6,991 nucleotides of DNA from an uncultured Alphaproteobacteria bacterium (GTDB lineage: Bacteria; Pseudomonadota; Alphaproteobacteria; Rs-D84): NCBI GenBank assembly GCA_947589625.1, contig CANQCM010000052.1:1-6991 (forward strand), given 5' to 3'. Positions within the stretch are counted from its first letter, which is position 1. Each line of letters starts with the position of its first letter. A program made the position numbers and the translations under genes. The notes under the pieces were generated by a model, which had not been told where the DNA came from, made no database searches, and was given only the letters and a program-made list of their open reading frames with translations. Below are positions 1 to 5,874 of this stretch, in pieces.

Positions 1-18
1 AGCGAACACAAATGAACA

Positions 19-38
19 CGCGGGGCAAATGCCCCGCG
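19..38 (-). terminator. GC-rich hairpin at the 3' end of the efflux operon
   Basis: A perfect 8-bp inverted repeat (CGCGGGGC, loop of 4, GCCCCGCG) lies 21 bases past the permease stop codon. On the minus strand it is followed by a T-rich but interrupted stretch (TGTTCATTTGTG), not a clean T-run. It probably ends or protects the operon transcript; termination efficiency cannot be judged by eye. Bases 39-59 hold nothing else I can identify. Confidence 0.6.
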
Positions 39-59
39 ACCTAACACCAACACTCGCCA

Positions 60-3000
60 CTAGAAGTGCTTCTTGACCCATTGACGGGCGCGTTCCATCA
101 CAAAGAACAGCGCAGGCGTTAATGTAAATGTCCAAATCATACTGGCCAACATACCGCCAATCATAACCGCCGCCATTGCCGATTTCATGCCGTCATTACT
201 CCATAACTGGGGCAACATACCTGTCATAACTGCGATAGATGTCATCAAAATCATTGCGCGTTTTGCGTTCAATTCTGTCCACAGCGCGTTTTGTGCGTCT
301 TCGCCACTGGATATACGACGAATGGTTGGTTCCAGCACCAAAATATTATTATTCACCACCAGACCCACCAACATAACGAATGCCAACATAGAACCAATGT
401 TCATTGATGCGCCTGACAAGAACAACAGCACAAACACGCCTGCGAAACTGGTGATAATAGATGTCGCAATTGTGAATGGGTGAACCAAAGAATTCATAAT
501 TGCCGCCAGCAACATAAATGTCAACACCGTTGCCAGCATAAATGCCATGCCGATTTCGCCTGTGGTTTCGTCTTGAATTTCAGACATACCGCCGAACGAA
601 TAACCATAGCCTTCTTCCCATTGAATCTTTTTCAGACCTGCTTCTACTTTTTTCTGGACAGGCCCCAATGTAGATTTACCTAAATTAACATCAATTTCGG
701 TAATTCTGTTTTTATCAATACGCGAAATATCTGGGGTTGCGCCGATGTTTTGAACAGAACCAAGTTCTGACAATGCAACCATGCCCTTGGGCGAATTAAC
801 ATAAATTCTGTCAAACATTTCAGGCGTTTTGAACGCGCGTGCAAATTCCAAAATAATTGGATATTCTTCGCCGTTTTCTTTATATTTATAATCGTCATTA
901 CCAAATAATGCGGTACGTAATGTTGTCCCAGCATAAGAATTATTGATACCCCAGAAATTCATTTTATCTTCATCTGGGACAAATCGTGTTTCACGCCCAG
1001 GTGCCATTTGCGCACGCACAGCACTTTGGACTTCGGGGATTTGGTTGATAATTTCAATTGCTTGTGATGCATACGCTTCGCGCTTGGCATCGTCTTCGCC
1101 ATTGATGTTCAGAACCATATCAGCCGTTGTTGATGACGAAACAGATTGACCTGCGCTGATTTGAATTTCCGCATCTGGAATTGTTGCCAATTCAGGCATC
1201 ATTCGCCGCGCCAATTCTTTATCTGAAATATCGCGTTCTGATAAATCAGTCAATGTCAACTTGATAGTGATATTTTGCAATCCGCGTTCACCAATCTTGG
1301 CAGATACAGATTTAACATCTGGGAATAAAGATAATTTTTCTTCTATGCTTTTGACAATAGATTCTGATTTTTCAAATGTTGAACCCATTGGCGCACGCGC
1401 AGTAATTGTAATTTCGTTTGTATCTGTTGATGGTGCGAATTCGTTTCCAACAAATTTCATTAACATCATACTGCCGAACAAAATTGCGACAGATGACACA
1501 ATCACAGCCCACGGGTGCGCATGTTGAAAATCAAACCATTTGCGCATACGTGTTTTTGGTTGAGATTTTTCAGTTGTTTTCTTGGCGACATTGCCAGATG
1601 GTTTTGCCAAACGCAAGAATTTCGCAATCATCATAGGCGTCAAAGTAAACGAGAACATCAACGACAAAATTGTTAAATAAACAACGGTCAAGCCAAACTG
1701 AACCATAAATTTACCTGCAATACCGCCCATAAATGCCAACGGTAAAAACACAACGACATTTGTTCCGACACCTGCAAGTACAGAAACTGCAACTTTTTTC
1801 GTTCCGTCAATTGCAGCATCGTCTGGATTTTTGCCAGACTTCATTTCTTGCAGTGCAGATTCAATCAAAATAATTGCGTTTGACACCAATGTACCCAATG
1901 CAGATGAATAAGCCAACAATGTCATAACATTTATTGTAAATCCGCTGTTGCTGACAAAGAATAAACCTGCAACCAAAGACGCAGGAATCACCGCGCCTGC
2001 AATAATGGTAGAACGCCAATTTTGTGTAAATGCCAACAATACTAAAACTGTGAACAAAATACCCAGAACGATACCCCAAATTGTGCTGGTTGTTTCTTCG
2101 GAAACATTTTCAGACGAATCAGATATGATTTCCATTTGCCCATTTGGAAAACGAGTTTGTAAATCTGAAATTAAATTTGGCATTTGTTTGCGCAACGCAG
2201 ATGAAATTTTAATTGCATTACCATCTGACGCCTTGACCACAGACATAATAATAACAGATTTTCCATCATACCGTGCGCCTGTTTCAATATCACGCGCAGA
2301 ATCTATGATTTGCGCAACATCGCCCAACTTAAATTTTTGACCCTCGACTGTGGTTAACCCCAGATTTGCAATTTCTTCAACAGATGCGAATTCGCCAACA
2401 AAACGAACAGTGCTGGAATTTGTGCCAACTTCTATTTTACCCCCAGGAACATTAAGGTTTCGCGCGCCCAAAGCACTGACAATATCCATAACTGTTGCGC
2501 CACGAGACGCCATCAAATCAGGATTTAATTCAACGCGAATTGCGCGCTTTTCACCACCAAACACAGATACACTGGCGACGCCTTTGATTGCGGTGATTTT
2601 ATTAGACAGAACATTTTCTGCATATTCTTGTAAATCGCGCGATTCTGCACCCGTCAGTATTATATCAACCACAGATTCTTGCAGTGGGTTTAATTTTTCC
2701 ACCACAGGTTCACGCAACGCGTCTGGAAAATCGTTCGCCAGTGCGTCAATCTTGGCTTTGATTTCATTGGATTTATCATCAACATTAACACCCAAATTAA
2801 ATTCAGCCATAACATAGCCGCCGTTATCATATGTTTTAGATGTCAGTTTTTTCAAGCCAGACACTTCAGAAATTGCATCTTCGGCGCGTTTGATAACCTG
2901 TGATTCTATTTCTGCAGGTGCCGCCCCAGGATACACAAATGTAGTGGTAATCATTGGAAAATCAACCGCTGGTGCGCGTTCAACATTTATTTTTGGCAAC

Positions 3001-3077
3001 GCGGCAAGCCCCAACACCACCCAAAACAGAACAAACATCAATGTTGTAATTGGTCTGCTAACAAAAAACTTTAACAT
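60..3077 (-). CDS. RND-family efflux permease (HAE-1-like) lacking the usual proton-relay residues
   Basis: This is an inner-membrane RND transporter of 1005 aa, close to the roughly 1000-1050 aa usual for the family. TM1 is near residues 10-28, followed by a large periplasmic domain. TM2-TM6 lie at about 334-490, TM7 near 523-541, then a second periplasmic domain, and TM8-TM12 from about 843 to the end. The TM4 segment aligns with AcrB by GFTINVMTLL and continues GTLVSNAIILIE, so AcrB Asp407-Asp408 become Ser399-Asn400. TM10 reads VGLVVNNNILVLE, so Lys940 becomes Asn909. Lys939 falls at the Arg971 position and Thr946 at Thr978. Asn at the TM10 site occurs in other RND subfamilies, but loss of the TM4 aspartate is unusual. 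The frame is intact, so this is not an obvious pseudogene. The start has GGGGGA 7 bases upstream, and the gene is 21 bases after the adaptor. It is the last gene of the operon. Substrate unknown. Confidence 0.93.
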   Translation of the reverse strand: MLKFFVSRPITTLMFVLFWVVLGLAALPKINVERAPAVDFPMITTTFVYPGAAPAEIESQVIKRAEDAISEVSGLKKLTSKTYDNGGYVMAEFNLGVNVDDKSNEIKAKIDALANDFPDALREPVVEKLNPLQESVVDIILTGAESRDLQEYAENVLSNKITAIKGVASVSVFGGEKRAIRVELNPDLMASRGATVMDIVSALGARNLNVPGGKIEVGTNSSTVRFVGEFASVEEIANLGLTTVEGQKFKLGDVAQIIDSARDIETGARYDGKSVIIMSVVKASDGNAIKISSALRKQMPNLISDLQTRFPNGQMEIISDSSENVSEETTSTIWGIVLGILFTVLVLLAFTQNWRSTIIAGAVIPASLVAGLFFVSNSGFTINVMTLLAYSSALGTLVSNAIILIESALQEMKSGKNPDDAAIDGTKKVAVSVLAGVGTNVVVFLPLAFMGGIAGKFMVQFGLTVVYLTILSLMFSFTLTPMMIAKFLRLAKPSGNVAKKTTEKSQPKTRMRKWFDFQHAHPWAVIVSSVAILFGSMMLMKFVGNEFAPSTDTNEITITARAPMGSTFEKSESIVKSIEEKLSLFPDVKSVSAKIGERGLQNITIKLTLTDLSERDISDKELARRMMPELATIPDAEIQISAGQSVSSSTTADMVLNINGEDDAKREAYASQAIEIINQIPEVQSAVRAQMAPGRETRFVPDEDKMNFWGINNSYAGTTLRTALFGNDDYKYKENGEEYPIILEFARAFKTPEMFDRIYVNSPKGMVALSELGSVQNIGATPDISRIDKNRITEIDVNLGKSTLGPVQKKVEAGLKKIQWEEGYGYSFGGMSEIQDETTGEIGMAFMLATVLTFMLLAAIMNSLVHPFTIATSIITSFAGVFVLLFLSGASMNIGSMLAFVMLVGLVVNNNILVLEPTIRRISSGEDAQNALWTELNAKRAMILMTSIAVMTGMLPQLWSNDGMKSAMAAVMIGGMLASMIWTFTLTPALFFVMERARQWVKKHF

Positions 3078-3098
3078 GATAAAATCCCCCGAAAAAAA

Positions 3099-3683
3099 TT
3101 ATTTTACTTGAACTTTGTCGCCATCTTGTACCTTGGACAAAATAACAACATCACCGTCTTGCAATCCACTGCTGATTAAAGAATTATCCGCATCTTGACG
3201 CGCCACAGATACAGAACGCGCACGCGCAAAGCCGTCTTCAACAACATATACTGTGTCATTTACAATCGCATATGTCGGCACAAAAAATCCATTTGCGCGA
3301 TATTCTGCATTTTGCAATCCATCTGAAACACCAGCCGTACGCACGACATGCATACCAGAATCTAAATCAATGCTGGACGATACAGAAATAATTTTACCGT
3401 CACCAACGCGTTGCCCAGGCGCCAGATTTGACACACGCGACCCAGAAACATACGCGCGGTTGTTTTTTACCGCCAATGGTTCTGTGATTACGCCGTCTTG
3501 ACGCGATACAGTCATTGCCAATACAGGCGCACCAACATCAGCCGCCGAACGCGAAGGGTTAAAAACCTTCATTGCATTTTCTGCGCCAATTGCACTGAAA
3601 CGAAATGCAACCCACCCAAACAGTGAAAAGGCACAGACAATAGTAACAAGACGTTTAAATTTTACTGAATCAAAATTTTTCAT
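3099..3683 (-). CDS. Minimal periplasmic adaptor (membrane-fusion-like) without lipoyl or hairpin domain
   Basis: The protein has 194 aa; RND adaptors usually have 350-400. Residues 11-31 form a hydrophobic anchor preceded by Lys and Arg, so the rest should be periplasmic. Residues 52-68 resemble the first strand of an adaptor membrane-proximal domain. Residues 83-114 match the adaptor beta-barrel pattern: LAPGQRV, then KIISVSSSID followed by DSGMHVV. Residues 134-193 match the end of an adaptor: a VPTYAIV strand, VYVVEDGFARARSV, then SSGLQDGDVVI and a closing DGDKVQV. The biotinyl-lipoyl-like domain and the alpha-helical hairpin that meets TolC are both absent. The gene starts one base after the channel stop codon, with GGGAG 6 bases upstream of ATG, so no missing N-terminal part is hidden next to it. 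It lies between channel and permease, where an adaptor belongs. The adaptor call is by motif pattern only and needs a profile search. Confidence 0.75.
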   Translation of the reverse strand: MKNFDSVKFKRLVTIVCAFSLFGWVAFRFSAIGAENAMKVFNPSRSAADVGAPVLAMTVSRQDGVITEPLAVKNNRAYVSGSRVSNLAPGQRVGDGKIISVSSSIDLDSGMHVVRTAGVSDGLQNAEYRANGFFVPTYAIVNDTVYVVEDGFARARSVSVARQDADNSLISSGLQDGDVVILSKVQDGDKVQVK

Positions 3684-3684
3684 T

Positions 3685-5019
3685 TTACTCTCCCAATTTT
3701 TTTACTGATTCCGCCGACATCAAAATTTTATATTTTGAATTTACTAATGCAACCTCTAATTGATACAGACCTGCAGAAACTTCTGCCAGCTCGACCGCAG
3801 ATGTTTGCCCACTGGCAAAACGGTCGCGCGAAAAAGAATATGCCTTGGACGCTAAATCGCGCGCCTGTTGCAATTTTGCCAGATTTCCGCGCAAGTGATT
3901 ATATTGGTCAATTGCCCGATTATATTCTTCGGTTGTAATTTTTTTAGATTTGTCTAAATCTTGGCGCACTGCTTCGGCATTCATTGCGTCAACCGTTGCA
4001 TTTGCGCGATTTAATCCGCCACTGAAAATAGGCACCTGCAATGCCAGACCCCAATATGCAGATTGCGAACCACTGTGGTCAAACATTTTATCAATGTCTT
4101 TGTCCAGCGCAAAATAATTGTATGACGCCATTGCCGCCAATGTCGGATACCCGTTTGCGCGTTCAGATTTAGCCTTTTTTTCATACATTTTAATCTGTTC
4201 GTTATAAATATCCCATTGCGGTGTAGATTTTAATTCGCCAGCATTCAAATCAGAAAATTCTGATGGAAATTCATCGGTCAGATTTAATTCTTCGTTCAAA
4301 TCAATCCCAGCCAAAATTTTCAACATTCTGTGCGCAGTATCACGATTAAATTCTGCATCAGACAATGTGATTTCTTTTGACGCGATATCAGATTCAATTT
4401 TAACCAAATTACTGCGGTTGGCACGGCCTGCGGTCGTTAATTTTTTTCTGGCAGAAATCGCGTCATCAAGGTTTTGGCGTGACAATTTAACAATTTCATC
4501 TGTCATTTTTGCCGTCCAATACAAATCAGCGGCGGCATATCGCACTTCGCGATTCGTTAAATCTTTGCCTGCCTCGCTCATTTTAATAGCACTGCGGACA
4601 CTTTCCACCGCATTGCCGATTTTACCAAAAGTATAAATAGGCTGTGTTATGCTGACCCCTGCAACAAAAATGTTATCTGGAATTTCAATACGGTCAATTT
4701 GCACATTGCTTTGGGTGGCACTGGCAATCAGACCGCCCAATTCTGGTGGCAAATTTACACCATAAGATTTTGATGGCTGTTCAACATTTATCAAGTTCAT
4801 ATAACTGACATTGCCAGAAATATTAAACCAACGATTCGCATTAGTTGCGTCTAATGTCGCTTCGGCTTTCTTTAAATTAGCCTCGGCTTTTTTAACATCT
4901 TGCGATTCTGCCGTTATTTTATCAATGGCATCATTCAGCGACAAATCCATTGCAGACACAGAATTTGCCCCAAACAGCGCACATAAAACGGTCAAAGATA
5001 ATAACCCAAATTTACGCAT
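3685..5019 (-). CDS. TolC-like outer-membrane efflux channel
   Basis: This 444-aa protein has a signal peptide at residues 1-23, with likely cleavage after VSA. It has the two-fold repeat of the outer membrane efflux protein family. The paired strand motifs are VSITQPIYTFGKI (122-134) and LALQVPIFSGG (325-335), each followed by long Ala-, Lys- and Glu-rich helices. The end of the second repeat carries the typical FASGQTSAVELAEV (401-414). Length is normal, and the helical barrel appears complete (coiled-coil-like helices at about 30-62, 136-237, 266-288 and 336-440). It should form the trimeric exit duct across the outer membrane. Its start codon lies inside the end of the regulator gene (8-bp overlap), with GGAG 7 bases upstream, so translation may be coupled. 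The adaptor starts one base after its stop. Exact substrate and partner specificity cannot be read from sequence. Confidence 0.93.
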   Translation of the reverse strand: MRKFGLLSLTVLCALFGANSVSAMDLSLNDAIDKITAESQDVKKAEANLKKAEATLDATNANRWFNISGNVSYMNLINVEQPSKSYGVNLPPELGGLIASATQSNVQIDRIEIPDNIFVAGVSITQPIYTFGKIGNAVESVRSAIKMSEAGKDLTNREVRYAAADLYWTAKMTDEIVKLSRQNLDDAISARKKLTTAGRANRSNLVKIESDIASKEITLSDAEFNRDTAHRMLKILAGIDLNEELNLTDEFPSEFSDLNAGELKSTPQWDIYNEQIKMYEKKAKSERANGYPTLAAMASYNYFALDKDIDKMFDHSGSQSAYWGLALQVPIFSGGLNRANATVDAMNAEAVRQDLDKSKKITTEEYNRAIDQYNHLRGNLAKLQQARDLASKAYSFSRDRFASGQTSAVELAEVSAGLYQLEVALVNSKYKILMSAESVKKLGE

Positions 5020-5461
5020 TATTTAACTCCATCTTTTTCAAAATACTGTTCATCGTTTTCAACGCAGAAATCAAGGCGATTTCGTCTGCACGGGCGATAT
5101 TTTCAAACAAACCGCCGATGCCGCGATGAAAAACCTCCATGGCTTGCTGGGCAATTTTTTCGCCTGCACTGGTCACGGAATAATAAGTATTGCGACGGTC
5201 GGAATCATCAACCATACGCGCAACCAACCCACCCTTTTCTAATTTTCTAAATGCAGCGCATAAATTAGACACGGTTGACATTTCGCGCATGGCAATATCT
5301 TTTAATTTTGCCTGACCGCCCAAATACAGACGCACTAAAATCGCAATTTGTTGACGCGGATACCCCAGCGATTCACGCGGTGCCCGTTTCAAACGATCTG
5401 ACATTCTGTCCAGCGTCAAAATATTAGACTCCATCAGTTTAATCAGTTCGCGGTGTGCCAT
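5012..5461 (-). CDS. MarR-family transcriptional regulator
   Basis: This is a winged-helix DNA-binding protein of 149 aa from the chosen start, normal for MarR. The recognition region is LKDIAMREMSTVSNLCAAFR with LEKGGLV after it. The wing carries the family signature DDSDRRNTYYSVTSAGEKI, with Asp-Arg-Arg at residues 88-90. Helices at both ends should form the dimer interface. An in-frame ATG lies 30 bases upstream (5489-5491), but it has no ribosome binding site and would sit about 8 bases from the predicted transcription start. The ATG at 5459-5461 has AAGGGG 7 bases upstream, so I chose it. As first gene of the efflux operon, it most likely represses itself and the downstream genes until an inducer binds. 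An inverted repeat over the nearest -10 box supports autoregulation. The inducer is unknown. Confidence 0.92.
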   Translation of the reverse strand: MAHRELIKLMESNILTLDRMSDRLKRAPRESLGYPRQQIAILVRLYLGGQAKLKDIAMREMSTVSNLCAAFRKLEKGGLVARMVDDSDRRNTYYSVTSAGEKIAQQAMEVFHRGIGGLFENIARADEIALISALKTMNSILKKMELNNA

Positions 5462-5468
5462 TTTAGTA

Positions 5469-5474
5469 CCCCTT
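5469..5474 (-). promoter_or_regulatory. Ribosome binding site deciding the MarR start
   Basis: AAGGGG on the minus strand lies 7 bases before the ATG at 5461. No comparable site precedes the upstream ATG at 5491, so this site favours the shorter 149-aa protein. Confidence 0.75.
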
Positions 5475-5495
5475 GGTTGTGATTTAATCATTCAA

Positions 5496-5516
5496 AATCT
5501 TAATTATTATAAGATT
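5496..5516. promoter_or_regulatory. Inverted repeat, probable MarR operator
   Basis: AATCTTA (5496-5502) and TAAGATT (5510-5516) are perfect 7-bp arms around a 7-bp AT spacer. The repeat covers the -10 box and start region of the gene-proximal promoter, where a bound MarR dimer would block polymerase. The size suits a MarR site. The binding protein is inferred from position only, and the AT richness of the region makes chance repeats more likely. Confidence 0.5.
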
Positions 5517-5533
5517 AAATAATTAAATTGCAA
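5506..5533 (-). promoter_or_regulatory. Proximal leftward promoter of the efflux operon
   Basis: On the minus strand TTGCAA (-35, 5528-5533) is followed after 16 bases by a perfect TATAAT (-10, 5506-5511). Transcription should start near 5499, giving a leader of about 38 bases that contains the ribosome binding site for the 5461 start. The -10 lies inside the inverted repeat 5496-5516. Confidence 0.65.
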
Positions 5534-5541
5534 GGTATATA

Positions 5542-5570
5542 ATCATAATTTCTTTTTTATTTGATTGCAA
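5542..5570 (-). promoter_or_regulatory. Distal leftward promoter of the efflux operon
   Basis: On the minus strand TTGCAA (5565-5570), a 17-base spacer and TATGAT (5542-5547) form a second sigma70-type promoter upstream of the proximal one. Its -35 hexamer is palindromic and also fits a rightward promoter, so the two may compete for polymerase. Confidence 0.5.
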
Positions 5571-5593
5571 TAATTAAATAAAACCGCTAATAT
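5565..5593 (+). promoter_or_regulatory. Rightward promoter for the structured RNA and barrel-protein gene
   Basis: TTGCAA (5565-5570), 17 bases, then TAATAT (5588-5593). The predicted start is near 5600, one base before the first hairpin of the structured RNA. The agreement between predicted start and structure start supports the call, although the -10 box is imperfect. Confidence 0.55.
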
Positions 5594-5599
5594 GAATAC

Positions 5600-5849
5600 A
5601 AACCCATTACGGGTTCAGGGGCTTTAGCAGGCTCTTTATACCAGTCAATGCACCATTGCATTGAATAACATACGGCTGGCAAATGGCGGATTTTCGCGTA
5701 TTTGTTGCGCCGTACCCCGACAACCGTCGGGGAGCTGTCAGTTATACAACAGGCTAAACCATGCTGGTTTAACCAAAGGCTGACGGGTCATTTCTGGTAT
5801 ATGATTTGCTAACTCCCCGACCACCAATTTATTGATGGTCTGTTTTTTT
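5600..5849 (+). ncRNA. Candidate structured RNA: leader or small RNA, family not recognised
   Basis: An RNA of about 250 nt can be folded by hand. A 5' hairpin pairs 5601-5605 with 5611-5615. The closing helix pairs 5618-5621 with 5815-5818 and 5624-5628 with 5808-5812, around a symmetric CU/CU internal loop. A second helix, UAUACCAG with CUGGUAUA (5637-5644 with 5794-5801), is perfect over 8 bp. It encloses four branches: 5645-5652 with 5657-5664 (8 bp, loop CCAU); 5671-5676 with 5709-5714, carrying an inner stem 5680-5688 with 5695-5704; 5715-5721 with 5726-5732 (7 bp, loop AACC); and 5735-5741 with 5780-5786, with an inner hairpin 5755-5761 with 5765-5771. Several helices abut with no linker. 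About 120 of the 201 nt from 5618 to 5818 are paired. An intrinsic terminator follows directly. No known family motif was found. It could be a riboswitch-like attenuator for the barrel-protein gene or an independent small RNA. Confidence 0.72.
5819..5849 (+). terminator. Intrinsic terminator before the barrel-protein gene
   Basis: GACCACCAA (5819-5827) pairs with TTGATGGTC (5832-5840) with one C-A mismatch and a TTTA loop. TG and a run of seven T (5843-5849) follow. The hairpin starts directly after the last base of the closing helix of the structured RNA. It lies 25 bases upstream of the ATG at 5875, with no room for a separate promoter between them, so it can attenuate the downstream gene. 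Confidence 0.75.
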
Positions 5850-5874
5850 AACACAAACAACAAAGGAGTTATTA

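Noticed and set aside
1948..2817. Two plus-strand open frames (130 and 155 codons) inside the permease gene
   Set aside because: They are mirror frames of a strongly supported RND coding region; their composition is low complexity and no start signals were seen.
3099..3683. Adaptor as a frameshifted remnant of a full-length gene
   Set aside because: The upstream gene ends one base before its start and the downstream gene begins 21 bases after its stop, so there is no space for missing domains; it has its own ribosome binding site, anchor and intact frame.
5462..5491. Ten extra codons at the start of the MarR protein from the upstream ATG
   Set aside because: No ribosome binding site before that ATG, and the strong promoter start near 5499 leaves almost no leader; the downstream ATG has AAGGGG at good spacing.
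5649..5669. Possible leader peptide (six codons from ATG at 5649)
   Set aside because: No ribosome binding site, and the codons form a perfect 8-bp hairpin of the structured RNA; no run of regulatory codons.
5587..5787. Minus-strand open frame of 66 codons ending in a Pro-rich tail (EPAKAPEPVMGLYSY)
   Set aside because: It has no ATG with a ribosome binding site: the only useful ATG leaves 24 codons. It lies entirely antisense to the structured RNA, whose helices explain the sequence better. The protein-like tail is probably chance, though a decayed gene remnant cannot be excluded.
5600..5849. RNase P RNA, tmRNA (including the permuted alphaproteobacterial form), SRP RNA or 6S RNA
   Set aside because: The RNase P core GAGGAAAGUCC, the tmRNA tag and CCA end, the SRP GGAAGCAGCC loop and the long 6S hairpin with central bubble are all absent. 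The short CUUUAGCAG match to E. coli tmRNA is isolated and outside any matching structure.
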